A DNA stretch of 64,000 nt from Sesamum alatum (GCA_034509735.1 JACGWO010000002.1:26149636-26213635), one strand, 5' to 3'. Shown: positions 45,343-58,437, counted from the stretch's first letter. The notes: generated from the sequence alone by a model not told the origin. Made by a program: numbers and translations.

Positions 45343-45797
45343 GGGTTAAATGCATTTTTAATCCTGTAACCTAGGTAATTTGGCGTTTTCGTCCTTTAAA
45401 TTTTTAGGGTAGCATTTTGGTCCTACATTATTTTAGTTTTTGGGATTTCAGTCCTTTTGTTAGCCGTAGTTCACCTCCACCGGCGAGAAGGGTGAACTCC
45501 AGTGAAAAGAAGGATCGAAATCGTGAAAATTGAAAACATACAGGACCAAAATACTACCTTAAAAAGTTAAAGGATAAAAATGCTTGCAGAAATAGGTGAA
45601 TAGGAACAAAAGCCTCAATTTAATAATATCACGTGAGAGGCACATGCATTTTTTTTGACGATATGGTGAACTCCAGCGAAAAAAAGGACTAAAATCATGA
45701 AAATTAAAAATATGAAGGACAAAAACGCTACCCTAGAAAGTTAAAGGGCGAAAACACCAAATAGCCTAAGTTACGGGACTAAAAATGCATTTAAGCC
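45343..45797. mobile_element. Mutator-type MITE, TSD TGGAATTGG
   Basis: 455 bp with inverted ends GGGTTAAATGCATTTTTAA and, reverse-complemented, GGCTTAAATGCATTTTTAG. It is flanked by a perfect 9-bp duplication TGGAATTGG (45334-45342 and 45798-45806). It has no coding capacity. It is nested in the CACTA element. Confidence 0.9.
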
Positions 45798-45896
45798 TGG
45801 AATTGGTGGTGTGCTGATGATGGTGTAACCGTATGACCTCTACCTTCCCTAAATGTTCCGCGTACCATATCTACATGAATACAGTAAAAAAACCCT

Positions 45897-46395
45897 AACT
45901 TAGTTAAATTAGTTTAGTTGAATCATTTATGTTCAGAGTTAACTAAGTTACATTAGTTTAATTGAAGCTTTTCAGTTGATAGTTGACTAAGTTAAATTGG
46001 TGTAATTGAAACTTTTAAGTTGATAGTTAACTAAGTTATATTAGTTTAATTGAAACATTTAAATTGCTAGTTATCATATTGCAATTAGTTTAGTTGAAAC
46101 TTTTAAGTTTGATTTAACTAGGTTGCATTAATTTAGTTTAAAGTTTTTAAGTTAATAGTGAATTTAATTAAATTATTTTAATTGAAATTTTTAAAGTTCA
46201 TAGTTAGCTTAATTAAATTAGTTTAGTTAAAATTTTAAAGTTGATAGTTAACTTAGTTAAATTAATTTAATTGAATCATTTAAGTTGAGAGTGAATTAAG
46301 TTAAATTAGTTTAGTTGAAACTTTTAAGTTGATAGTTAACTAAGTCAATAGTTAGTTTAGGTTAATTAGTATAGTTGAACCTTTTAAGTTCATAG
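45897..46395. repeat. Minisatellite, about 44-bp unit, 11 copies
   Basis: Diverged units contain AAATTAGTTTAGTTGAAAC followed by TTTTAAGTTGATAGTTAAC. The unit length is about 44 bp across 500 bp. Units differ by several substitutions each, so the array is not recent. Confidence 0.8.
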
Positions 46396-47108
46396 CTTTT
46401 AACTTAATTATAGAATCCCAATATACAATCATCAACATCAATACTCATCCACCTCACCAACACAATCATCCCATTCACCTCATCAATACAATCATCCCAT
46501 TGTAGAAACTAAATAATATACCATATACTAGACAATACATAAGACAATCTATACCAAACATATACAATATATTCATCCACCATTACAATATATACCAAAC
46601 AATATAGACAACAATATTACGCCATTACATAAAAACAAAAATTTAGTATTTTTACACCATTTCATCACCAAGTAGACTTTTACACCATTATATAAATCTG
46701 AGATTTCAGATATAAGACAACAAAACAGACAATTTTTAACAGCATTACATATAACTTTACATACACCATTAGTCAACTTTTTAAAACTATACACCACAAA
46801 AATTAAACTATCTTAATTTAACATCTACAACAATACAACACCAATATAAACTATCTTTAACAAAAATTCTGTAGCAATGGGCCTTTTTTTTTTTTTTTTT
46901 TTGTAGTGAAGCACTTATACTACGGGTACCTTAATATTTGAATTCATATAATTGCTGGTTAGGCATGCTCTTAAAATTCCCTACCGCATAAGCACATACT
47001 TGGCCAATAAAAAGGGGGCAACACACTCCTTGATTACCCACTACCCGCCACCCTATTCCACCATTACAAGCCCGTATTGCACATGGGGGTGGGGGGGGGG
47101 GGGGAGAC

Positions 47109-47320
47109 ACTCTATAAAATGTGATGTATTGGTGAACAATTATTGTGAGACCTCCAATACGATGATATTAGATGTCAGGGAAAAGCCAATGACTGACCTT
47201 CCTACAATGGATTTGAGAGTTTTTGATGAGGAGGTTGCAAGAAAAAGAGACTTGGCTAAAGAAAAGTGGAAAGGAAGAATCTACACAAGAGTGAAAAAAA
47301 AACTATTGACATACATATGG
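47109..47320 (+). pseudogene. MULE transposase fragment
   Basis: KCDVLVNNYCETSNTMILDVREKP and AKEKWKGRIYTRVKKKL (shown here as short blocks KCDVLVNNYCE, MILDVREKP and RIYTRVKKKL) resemble the segment after the catalytic core of plant MULE transposases, and parallel 53811-53938. It is preceded by a poly-G run (47084-47104). No ends or other domains were found. Confidence 0.65.
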
Positions 47321-47329
47321 TAGAGACTT

Positions 47330-48545
47330 CATGAGGCAACGTATACCATCCACAATTGGTCCCATGACTGAATTACCAACCTCACCAACGTTTAGATGAG
47401 AAATCACATTTTATAGTCTCCCTCGAAGATGACACGCTGCCAATCCTCATGAATTCTCAGTCAAATGGTCATGTGAGCTGCTAATGACTTGACCAAAGTA
47501 GGATCAAGTGCATAGGCGAAGCGTCGAATTCTCCAAGAAAAGTAATCACCCTTCGTACTCCTAGCTATAATCCCAATCCCCATTGTTGTTTGTGATGCAA
47601 AAACAACGCCATCGAAATTGATTTGGAGAAAGTCACGAGGATGAGCCTTTGATCAATGATCTTCACGCTAACCTCTTGAACCAGGAGCTGATTGGGTGCC
47701 AAACTCCTCGAACTAAAACAGAAACCTGTTGGCCAAGATAACAACATCTAACGCCTGTTAGCCTTTGCCCTCCATCATTAGCGGAAACGACATTGTGGTA
47801 CATTTTCCATCCAAATATCTTCACCTTGTTAGGAACTTTACACTACCAAAGGAAGTTCCCGTCGGTACGAGAACCCCTACGGGAAGGAGATTCACTCGAG
47901 CATGAGCAAACTGGCCTCTGCAAGTCTCAAAGCAAGATAGTGTGCGCTTTTAGCCGTGAAATTACCTCTCAGATCTAGGTGCCAAACAATATTGTCTTCA
48001 ATACAAAACTACCCAAGAGGGCTGACGAGGATAAGACAAGCATCTATCAGGTGAAAACGTTTGGAAAACCCTAGATTTCCACTCATCACAACCGTGATCA
48101 ATGAGTGAGTGTACCTTCAGATCGGTCGGATAATATGTCATGAGCAAGAAATCGAGTTATCGAGGAAGCCACTTCCTCCCAAAGGTTGATCCGCTCCCTA
48201 TTGCCAACCGTCCACCGGGGTTTTGCAATAATTAACTCACATGTCCCAAGAATACTTCGGCATGTGAGAGACGGTCTTTCTCTGAGTCCCGCATGGAATA
48301 AGTGGACTTGATGGAGATACTTTGCCTTGAATAGTCAGCTAACAAATGAATTTGGTTGTTGCACTATTCACCACCTGCTTGACCAACAAGGCATCATTGA
48401 ACGCCGTGAGCTGTCGGAAATCCAAGCCACCAACGCCCTTCCACCTACGCATCTTCCTCCAAGCCACCCAATGAATCCGATGATCACCTTTGTTATTCCA
48501 CCAGAAATCAGCCATCATACTCTCTAACTGTCTAACAAAGATAAA
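47330..48545 (-). pseudogene. L1-type LINE ORF2 C-terminal fragment
   Basis: From 48545 down on the minus strand are FWWNNKGDHRIHW, then FRQLTAFNDALLVKQ, RSILGTCELI and WTVGNRERINLWEE. These are the zinc-binding RT-extension region of plant L1 ORF2. An RNase H-like start follows further on (INFDGVVFASQTTMGIG, about 47640-47560). Many stops and shifts occur. The reverse transcriptase core is absent. Confidence 0.8.
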
Positions 48546-49659
48546 TGGTACCCTAAAACATGATATTGCATACGAGGTAACCTAAAACACGACATTGGGC
48601 TTCTTCTTCTACAAGTCCAGTCCATCAAGGAATTTTAGGCCTTCATTGATGCTTTGGGCTTCACTTTGGGCCAAATCATTTTTGGCACATCAACAACCAT
48701 AAATTTAAGCAAATATTCAAAATAAGATCTCAATTCATAAATAAAAAAAAAAAAACAAACAAACACATTTGGGCCTAGTCTAACCCTCAACTGGGCCAAT
48801 CCATAGGATGGGCTGAGTTCAAAAATGGAGCCGATTGGTACCCATTTAAAGGCTCAGGACCACCCTAGGATTGGCCATAAATAATAGTGGGTTGGTTCTA
48901 GGGCAAACTTTTTCAAGTTGGTCCATGCCGATCCTGGGCCGACCCCGCCCACTGTGCACCTTGAGGCTGGACCCATGGCTATACTGCAAAGTTCATAACC
49001 CTGTCACCAATATTGTCACATACCAACCTAGTCAACTTGAAAGTCAAAGTTTAAGTTAATCTCTCTTTCTTTTAAGTTAAAGTACCATAGACAACCCAAC
49101 TGGGGTACTAAAACCAAAACAATAGTTTGCTACTCTAAAGGTAAAAAAGGCCAGTCCTAGAGTAAGAACATCAAAATAACCACATTTAAGTGTTTGTTTG
49201 GATAGGGTGAAAAGTGGAAGTAAAAAGAGATGTATAAGAAAAGAGTTTTGTATTTGGTTAGGGAGAAAAGATGGAGGGAAAGTAAAACTGGACGTATATA
49301 TGAAATCCCTCTGGAGTCCAATCTTGTTTGCATCCAAAATTGGATAGAAAAGTGAAAGTATAAGGCAAGAAGACAAAAACACATAATTTATTTATATTTA
49401 CTCTATTACCCATACATATAAATTCCCTCCAATTTTTTGTCTTTTGCGTTGATAATACCGTTACATAATCTTTGAGAAAAATAACCAAATCACCGCAAGA
49501 ACTACTACGTCGAAGTTAACAATCAAGTAAACATGCTTTGTTTTTGTGTTTTTCAAAAAAAAAAAATGTATTGTTAATTTATCTTTAATCTTGATTTTAT
49601 TTAAACTGAATAGTTTAGAATGAATGGCCAATACTCATTTTGATGAATATTTTTATTAA
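48546..49659. other. Intergenic DNA, nothing recognised
   Basis: AT-rich with a poly-A/CAAA stretch near 48749-48767. Minus-strand frames at 49077-49488 overlap in all three phases and look like low-complexity Phe/Leu/Ser composition, not genes. Confidence 0.5.
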
Positions 49660-49870
49660 GGGTGAATAGCAATTTACCTACCAGTATTAGCAAAAAATGG
49701 CAATTTACCCCCTTGTGTCAATCAAAAGAGCAATTTACCCCCTGTAAGTTTAAAAATATAACACACTGGCTACCTATACAATTTAAAAATCTTCTTAGGC
49801 GTAAAAAGACAGAAATTCCCCCTTTATATTTGACCCCCAAAACATTGGCTTCAACATGAGGACATTAGTG
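49660..49870. repeat. Left terminal region of the large MULE
   Basis: GCAATTTACC-type motifs occur three times within 85 bp (49669, 49700 and 49731). The partner repeat is not in the window, so its inverted nature is not shown. Confidence 0.5.
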
Positions 49871-50787
49871 AGAAGTTGGAGGGATTTTTAGAGAGAAAAA
49901 ACCCTAATTCTGTAGAAACGCGCATACGTTGCCAAAAATTAAAATTCTGTGTGAATCTTAGAAGAAATTATGTGTGAATCTAACTCTAAACTAGAGAGGT
50001 ACCATTGTTTAGTTTTTATGGGGTTAGGGATCGGAAAAAAATAGGGCAGGGGGTTTTAAAGAGGTGATTTTCATGGGAACCGGAGAAGGATATTTCCATA
50101 GAAAGAGGCAATTCTGGAGAAGGTTGTGAAAGAGACGATTTCAGTGCTCGTCTGAAATTGGTAAGTAAAGTTTTGTTTTTGAATTTTTTCTTGTTCGAAT
50201 TTTTTAAAATCTTATTTTTTCTCATTTTTCTTGTACTTTTTTCTATTTTGCAAGACTATTCTACACTACAGAGGAACTCTTGTGTTGAGTATTGAAATAA
50301 ATGACGATTAGTAACAAAGCTCCCCTTATTCTATTTTTAGGGTTTTTGGATTTTTGTTGATTGGAATGCTATTTATAGTAAGAAATGTATATATCTATGC
50401 CTTACTGTGATTGGTATACTTTTTATAGTAAACTTATTATAATATTTATTAGTAAACTTATTATAATATTTATTATTTTTTAAATTTTTTATTCTATATT
50501 ATTTTGTTTGTTAATGGTTATGTCTGCCATGTAGTAGACAGTCCGTTGTTAATATTTGTTTATTGTTTATGGTTTTATTGTTAATGCTTTGTGGACCCCC
50601 AATTTTTTATGGTTTATGCTTTGTTTTGGACTGATTTTATTGTTTATGCTCTGTGGTCCCCCAATTTGTAATGGAAGCCAACTTGGGACTGTATGTGGAC
50701 CACTTGCTTTGAATATATATGCATTTTACCTCCCTGTTAAGACTCTAATACATGTTTTTATTTTTTGTTTTTGTTTGTTCCACTTGT

Positions 50788-53700
50788 GTGCAGAGTTTTG
50801 AACTCACAAGATTGAGTGTGGGCTGGACACTTTATGTTGAAGGGACAAGCGGATCCACCCGTGAGCGCGAGCGGAAGCGAGAAATCAAGAAAAGTACGTA
50901 AATTTAAATCAAATTCAAATAAACGTGATCCCAAGGGGTGTACCCTTGGGTGCTCAACCGGGCGTTCGATGTAGAATGTATTAATAAAGAAGCACATAAT
51001 ACATAGGGCAAGATAAGATGTAAATCTACCAAAGCGTAATAAAACCGTTACCTTTGATGATTTACGTATGCGCGGCTACTTACGTTGTTTCTTCTCCGGA
51101 ATGCTCACGAAATCCAAACGTATGGATTCTCCAAAGGTGATCCACACCACACCGGAAGAAACACACATTTTCCTTGCTAGAAGAAAACGGGTTTAAGAAG
51201 GAATCGGTTCAAGAGAAGAACACTATGAATAGTGTTCTCTTAAATGTACTTTGTTCTTCCTTTTGATTCAAAATCAAGTGAAGAACACAAGTGAGAGAAG
51301 GGAGAGAGTGGGCGAGAGTTAGAGAGGAGTGGGGCCGAATTTTTGTCTTCTCTTTTCCTAGAAAAGATGAATAATGATTCTCACACACAAGGTGTTGTAT
51401 ATACTCCTATATATACATAATTAATGTGATTATTGGAATGTGTCTAGGTTCATCCAAGGATGTCTAGATACATCCCAATCAATCACCATTAATTCTTCAA
51501 TCAAGCCTACCAATTTTTAAAATATGATCAAATCATACCAAAAGAGAAGGGCTTGATTGGAGTTGATTTGTCTCTTACCAAAAGAGACAAGTCAACCGCC
51601 ATATTGCATGGGACATGGCTGAATTTTGCTTTCTCCAAGGAAATTTTTCGGCCTACTCAATATTGGAAGAAGTCCAACTTCTTCCTATTCCAAAATAGGA
51701 ATTATTTCTCCTCTCGGGTCAAAATTTAACGGACCGGGTTTTATCGTAATCCAATTACGACGAACCAAAAATTAAATCCAATTTAATGTCCCCTTAAATT
51801 ATTCTCGTTGGTCTTTTAATCCAACATCTCGACTTTCCATAATTAATCGATAAATCCAATTTACCGATTAAACAAGGACCCGATACAATATCGGCCCGTC
51901 CATCCAATGGACTATCCCTTATGTAATCTAGTTACTTATTTATCCTTCGAGATAGACTCCAAGTCAATCTCTCATCCTCCTCGGTGATTTGAGTGTGACC
52001 CTTTAGGTTCACCCTCAGCTAGACTTGGGCCACAAGGACCCGTTACCATGGGTGGTCGTCTAGCAAACGGTCCATGGCACTAGAGACTAGGTGAATGTTG
52101 GCGTGAACATTTAGGCGCCGATTCCGTACGGGTATGGTCCTTCCGTCTACCATCTCCCGGACTCAGTCTAGGGTATGGAATTGGGTGTCGGTTCCCATCC
52201 TTGACTAGGCATATATGCTTAATACTCGAGACTACATATGCTTCATTGCGTCGACACAGGAAACCATTCCCTGTTCGACCAACCACTGTGGCCACAGCTT
52301 CAAACAACATGAACGTGTCTCCGAGTGCATAGGAGATACCTCTGTCACATATTGACAGGGGACGGATCCTGTTCTTGGAATTCACCGTCCTCACTACATA
52401 TTCTGACTGCAGTGGACAAGGCTTATAAAGATCATGTTACAAAATGATTACCTCTCACCTGATCCAAGATACAACCGTCCTGTGAAAGTGACTGCCATGG
52501 TTCCTCAAGTCTGAGGACTACTCCCGTACTATCAGAACCGGGGAAATCCAATCATACCGACCAAGCCTCTAAGGCTTCCATATGATGATCCCCGCGAGTC
52601 AATCCAGTCGGCTCGACCCTAGTCGACCAACCCATCAAGATCGTGTAGGCGTCCCACGCCTGTCACCGATGAAACACGGCGAGTCCAATGAACACAACTC
52701 TTGATGCAAGTCCCAATAGATCTCTCTATGCCCTGTCTCGAGGTCCTCGACTTGGAACGTTTTAGACCCAACTTTTAATCAGTTGGTTTCATGACCACCA
52801 TCCAATGCATGGCCCAACTGCATGAGTTGTTAACCATGGTCTATGGGCTTTGTTGCAATATAAGTAAAACACCATTTTAGGATATGTAAGATGAGCGCAA
52901 CAAAAAAGGTACCATTGGTGATGAACACTCATCTTATTCATCACATAATATTACATTACATCAAGTTGTCAAATAGGTTACAAAACACCAAAACTATTGG
53001 CTTTCTGGTCACCTATTCTAACATGTGTCTGCTCCTAGTCATAAATACATAGGGGTAGGAAACATGTATTTGAGGATGTTGACCTAGATTACTTAGGATT
53101 GATTGAATTGGGGGAATGTATGAACAATGTGGAGGAAGAAAGAACTGTTTAAGGTTTTATTACAAAATGCCAGGGATGGGGTTTGATATAGGTTTGAGGT
53201 TGTTAAAAAATGAATGTTCAGACCTTCATTGTGCAGATTGACAAATGCATACAAAGGTTTGGATATTCTTGTTGAAATTTATGTGGTTGAGGAAGAAGGA
53301 AACCCATTCTAGTGGTAGATATTGATGGGAATGAAATCATAACTCAAAATGAGGAGGAAATCGTGGGGCTTTTAGAAGGTATAAACTTTGATGATCTCGA
53401 TATTAATGTTGAGGCAGTTGGGACAGAGGTTGAGGGAGTTGGAGCTGTATGTGAAGAAGGGGTTGGGATAGGGGTTGAGGGAGAAAGGGTAAGTGAAGAA
53501 GGAGTTGGGACAGGGGTTAAGGGACTGAACAAGGGTAAAAGAAAAATTAATGAAAATCAAATTTTAGGTGACATGTCAGATCAGAGTTTGATAACTCCTC
53601 TAACTCTCAAACAGTACCTATGTTCACTCTGGGAGCTTAAGTAATATTTTTGAAAAGTTGCATCTACAACCAATAAAAAGGACTTGGAAACATATATGAA

Positions 53701-54254
53701 AAAGATTGAAGAATTGGACCATAAAACATCAGTTTCAATTGATACCGCATCTAACTGGTTGAAGAAAATACCTTATGAACATTGGTGTAGGTGCTTCTTT
53801 CCAACACACAGTAAATTTGATATTTTGGTAAACAATTTGTGTGAAAGTTTCAATAACTATATTTTGGATGCCAGAGACAAGTCAATTATCACAATGTTTG
53901 ACTGGATAAAGACTAAACTTATGTCTAAGGTACAATAGAAAGAAGAGGTTACGGAAAAATATTTAGAGAACATATGCCTAAACATTCTGAAGAAGCTTAA
54001 TAAACGACAAGCAATTGCCAGAAATTGTTTCACTAGATGGGTGTGGAGAATCTGAATTGAGGTTTGATCAATTTTTGGAGGAAAAAGTTTGTTCTTGTAG
54101 AATGTTTAATTGTGTGGTTATCCTTGTCCACATGCTTGTGCTGCAATCTCAAGTGGGAGACAAAATCTGGAGGATTTTGTGGAGGACTGGTACAAGAAAG
54201 ACACCTATCTCAAGGTGTATGCAGAGATGATAGATGTCGATCCAGGGGTGAAAG
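50788..54254 (+). pseudogene. MULE transposase gene, N-terminal and post-core parts
   Basis: An exon starts after a TTGTGTGCAG acceptor at about 50793 and is cut at 50837 by a solo LTR. It resumes at 53024 with the N-terminal PB1-like part, DVDLDYLGLIELG, after a frame change. An acidic Glu/Gly/Val repeat (53400-53530) follows. The text then jumps from LITPLTLKQY to TTNKKDLETYMKKIEELD, so the roughly 250-residue DDE core is absent. After it come KFDILVNNLCESFN (53811 on) and a frameshifted SWIM zinc finger, CSCRMF then CPHACAAI (54088-54155). The gene stops at the LTR at 54255. Confidence 0.78.
50838..53023 (-). repeat. Solo copia LTR (group B, reversed), TSD TATGT/TGTGT
   Basis: 2186 bp, TGAAGGGACAAGCGG to TTCTAACA on the plus strand. 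The flanks TATGT (50833-50837) and TGTGT (53024-53028) differ by one transition. It contains the LTR reading frame (52394-52080, minus) shared with other group B copies. It interrupts the MULE N-terminal exon. Confidence 0.9.
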
Positions 54255-57200
54255 TGTAAGACTGTGTGGATCGTCTCGGGAGAAGGCGCGTGCGGAAACA
54301 CAATGTATTAAACCGTAAACACATAAATAAAACATGCGTTAACAAAAATATAAAAGGCATTGAAGGGGTCTTCCCTTGAATCTCCCAGGTGTTCGGTGTA
54401 TCTCATGATTAAAAAAAGCATGCAAACTATCATGGAGGCCATAGGGTTGGAACGAAAAAAACATTATGAATCATACATAGCCATTGTAGATTTCTTCGCT
54501 CGGCTACACGCATTGTTCCACGTTTTGCCATCGAGAACCCAATGTAGGAACCCTCTAAATCATCCACACAGTTGATCGGATCTTGATTTCCTCGTGCTAG
54601 CTAGAGATCAAGAGGAAAAGGGAGGAAAAATCGACTAAACACGATCATTGTTAAACTTCCCCTTGTATCAAAGACAAGAGAACCAGAGGCACTTTGGAGT
54701 GTGGGAGACAGAAGTTGGAGGAGAGCGAGAGGGGGCGTCCGTGTGTGTGTGTATGTGTGTGAGATGAGAGTTGTAGAGCATTAGTATGTATGCTATGAGT
54801 ATTTATAAGAAAGTCTTCTTCGTAATCCTACTCAAACTCTTCAAAAGAGGCACTCCTAACACAACTAGGATTTTGACCTAGTCAAATCCTAGTCAACATA
54901 GCATTGATTAAGTCAAACTTAATTCTAGCCCTTCATCTCAACAAGCCCCAAGATTCGATCTCGTCCGTCCGTCCCTTGATGGGCTTTGTGGAATGACTCT
55001 TAAATCCTATTTAATAGTCCAACAATTCCTAATGGGCTTTTAGTAAATATAAAATAAATACCTAAACCCAAAATTAATATTTCCATCTTTATTCTACATA
55101 AAGACGTAAATAGCCCTACTCTTTAATTCATAAATAAAAATTCATTAATCAAGCCTAATTAATCCAACTAGTATTTAAAGGCTTGACCCTCCAAAAAAGA
55201 GCCAATTGAATCTAATTGAGTGTGACTCTTTAGATTCACCGTCAGGTAGACTTGGGCGAATATCGAGATCATCTTATGGGAGGAGTTTGCTTGTTACCAT
55301 AGCTGGCCGTTTAGCAACAGTCCATGACACTAGTGAAGGACAAGCGGATCCGCCCGGGAGCGCGAGCGGAAGCGAGGAAGCGAGGAAATAGTACGTAAAT
55401 TAAATCAAATCTAATTTAAAATATGTGAATCCCAAGGGGTGTACCCTTGGGTGCTCAACCGGGCATTCGATGTAGGATGTGTAAATATTGGAAATGAATA
55501 TTAAACACATAGGGCATAGATAAATATATATAATCAACCAAAGCGTAATAAACCGTTACCTTTGATTGTTTAGCGTATGCTCCCGGCTACTTGCGTTGTT
55601 CTTTCTCCGGAATGCTCACGAAATCCAAACGTATGGATTCTCCAAAGGTGATCCACACCACACCGGAAGAAACACACGTTCTTCTTGCTAGAAAAGAACG
55701 GGCTTAAGAAGGAATCGGTTTAAGAGAAGAACACTATGAATTAGTGCTCTCTTAAACTTACTTTGTTCTTCTTCTTGATTCAAAATCAAGTGAAGAACAC
55801 AAGTGTAAGAGAGGGAGAGAGGGCCGAGAGTTGAGAGAGAGGAGAGGGATTTTGTCTTCTCTTTTTCCTAGAAAAAGATGAATAATGAATCACTTATGCT
55901 TGGTGTTGTATATTCTAATATATATACATAATTAATGTGATTATTGGAATGTGTCTAGGTTCATCCAAGGATGTCTAGATTCATTCCAATCAATCACCAT
56001 CAATTCTTCAATCAAGCCTACCAAAATTTATGGTATGATCAAATCATACCAAAAGGGAAGAGCTTGATTGGAGTTGATTTGTCTCTTTCCAAAAGAGATA
56101 AGTCAACACACTACCTAGCATGAAACATGGTTGATTTTGCTTCCTCCAAGGGAGTATGTCGGCCATGTTTAATTAAGGGAAGAAGTCCAACTTCTTCCTA
56201 TTTCAAAATAGGAATTATTTCTCCTCTCGGGTATAATTTAACGGACCGGGTTTTATCGTAATCCAATTACGACGAATCCAACATTAAATCCAATTTAATG
56301 TCCATTTAAATTATTCCCGCTGACGTTTTAATCCAATTAAAAGTTCCAACGTCTCAACGTCTCAACTTTCCATATTTAATCGAAAATCCAATTTACCGAT
56401 TAAACGAAACCCCGATACAATATTGGCCCGTCCATCCAATGGACTTTCCCTTAAGTAATCCAATTAATTATTTTATCCTTCGAGATTGACTCCAAGTCAA
56501 TCTCTCAACCTCCTCGGTGATTTGTGTGTGACCCTTTAGGTTCACCCTTAGCTAGACTTGGGCCCATTACCATGGGTGGCCATCTAGCAATGGTCCATGG
56601 CACTAGAGACTAGGTGAATTGGCGTAAACATTTAGGCGCCGATTCCGTATGGGTACGATCCTTCCGTCTACCGTCACCCGGCCTTAGTCTAGGGTATGGA
56701 ATTGGGCGTCGATTCCCATCCTTGACTAGGCATCTATGCTTAATACTCGAGACCACGTATGCTTCATTGCGTCGACACAGGAAACCATTCCCTGTTCGAC
56801 CAACCACTGTGGCCACAGCTTCAAACAGCATGAACGTGTCTCCGAGTGCATAGGAGATACCTCTGTCACATACTGACAGGGGACGGATCCTCTTCTTGGA
56901 ATCCACCGTCCTCGCTACACATTCCGACTGCACTGGACAAGGCTTATGATAATCATCTTACAGAATGATTACCTCTCGCCAGATCCAAGATACAGCAGTC
57001 CTGTGCACGCGACTGCCATGATTCCTGAAGTCTGAGGATTACTCCCGTACTATCAGAACCGGGGAAAACCAATCATACCGACCAAGCCTCCAAGGCTTCC
57101 ATATGATGATCCCCGCGAGTCAGTCCAGTCGGCTCGACCCCAGTCGACCAACCCATCAAGATCGTGTAGGCGTCCCACGCCTGTCGCCGATGAAACACGA

Positions 57201-58437
57201 CACTCATCCAATGAACACAACTCTTGACGCAAGTCTCAATAGGACTCTCGATGCCCTGTCTCGAGGTCCTCGACTTGGAAGGTTTCAGACCCAAACTCTT
57301 AATCAGTTGGTTTTATGACCACCATCCAATGCGTGGCCCAACTGCACGAGTTGTTATCCATGGTCTGTGGGCTTTGTTGCGATATAAGTTAAACACCGTT
57401 TTAACAAATGTAAGATGAGCGCAACAAAGAAGGTACCATTGGTGACGAACACTCATCTTATTCATCACGTAATAATATTACATCTACATCAAGTTGTCGA
57501 ATAGGTTACAAATTGCCAAACCTATTGGCTTTCTGGTCACCTATTCTAACAACTAGAGACTATGTGAAATTATGGCGTGAATGTTTAAGCCCCGAATGTG
57601 TATGAGAATTTTCCTTCCTTCTACTATCTCACAGCTATTGGTCTAGGGTATGGATGTGTAGGACGTTGGTACCCATCCTCGACTTAAGCCAATACTCGTT
57701 TACCCACAAAAACGTCACTGGGATCTTATCCCACTGTTCCATCACTGTGGCCACAGATTTTATAGGGAACGAGTCTCAAAGTATAGGTGAGACACTACTG
57801 TCAATCATTTGACAGGACACGGATTCCGTCTTGGGACCTACTGTCCACCTTACACATCTTCACTATACTAGATAGAGCTTATAACGACCAAGTCTTTTGT
57901 CTTGGTAGCCTCTTGCCAAACCTAATATACAGGCATGGTGCGCATGTGACCACAGTAGTTCCTCAAGTCCAAGGACCAATCTTATACTGCCGGAACAGGG
58001 AATGCAAGTTATACCGAACAACCTTACTCAAGGTTTCACATGAGACGATTCCCGCGAGTCACCACAGTCAGCTGACACCGAGCTAGCTAACCCACTAATA
58101 TTGCATGGACGATCCTCGTCACTTGTGGATGAAACGCGACTGCAATCATTTAGTGCAAGTCTCAAGTGGACCCTCGATACCCAATCTCGGGGTAGAAACT
58201 GATTTCATTACTGCCATCCTATGCGCAGCCCAGTTTCTTGGGTTATTATTTCTAGTCTGTGGGCTTTGGTTGTGCATTGAACAGTTATAGATATCAAGCA
58301 GTAAGTGAACACAATCAAAATATAAATGTTGTAACTGAACATCACTTTTATTCAGAGTAAATTATTTATACCACGAATTGTCAGAAACGGGTTACATAAG
58401 CCTAACTCGATTTGTTTCATGGTCATCTATTCTAACA
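54255..58437 (-). repeat. Solo copia LTR (group C, reversed), with nested LTR
   Basis: It runs TGTAAGACTGTGTGG to TTCTAACA. Without the nested insertion it is about 1960 bp. The flanks are GAAAG (54250-54254) and AAAAG (58438-58442), one transition apart. The MULE gene continues on both sides. It keeps TTGAC motifs and a TATTTATA box (near 54800), and a U5 hairpin with one stem mismatch. Confidence 0.87.
55334..57551 (-). repeat. Solo copia LTR (group B) nested in solo LTR, TSD ACTAG
   Basis: 2218 bp, TGAAGGACAAGCGG to TTCTAACA. It is flanked by perfect ACTAG repeats (55329-55333 and 57552-57556). It lies inside the group C solo LTR and so inserted later. Its sense-strand frame (56933-56610) is the longest copy of the LTR reading frame (107 codons). 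Confidence 0.94.

Larger units (their letters stand above)
38322..46908. mobile_element. CACTA (En/Spm) element, nested and decayed
   Basis: The ends are CACTACAAAAAA (from 38322) and its mirror TTTTTTGTAGTG (to 46908). Flanking trinucleotides are ACG and AAG, an imperfect 3-bp duplication. Inside are subterminal repeats (43083-43640), a minus-strand En/Spm-type ORF (44045-44745), a Tat gypsy insertion (38339-43077), a MITE (45343-45797) and a minisatellite. Removing the gypsy insertion rejoins CACTACAAAAAACTGTA with TCATAGCTACGGG. Confidence 0.72.

Noticed and set aside
47565..47978. Small frames on both strands
   Set aside because: They overlap the decayed LINE C-terminus, whose real frame is on the minus strand and broken.
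49077..49488. Three overlapping Phe/Ser/Leu-rich minus-strand frames
   Set aside because: Low-complexity composition in AT-rich DNA, no domain, no splice or start context.
53344..53560. Minus-strand Pro/Thr/Ser-rich frames
   Set aside because: Antisense of the acidic Gly/Val/Glu repeat in the MULE N-terminal exon.
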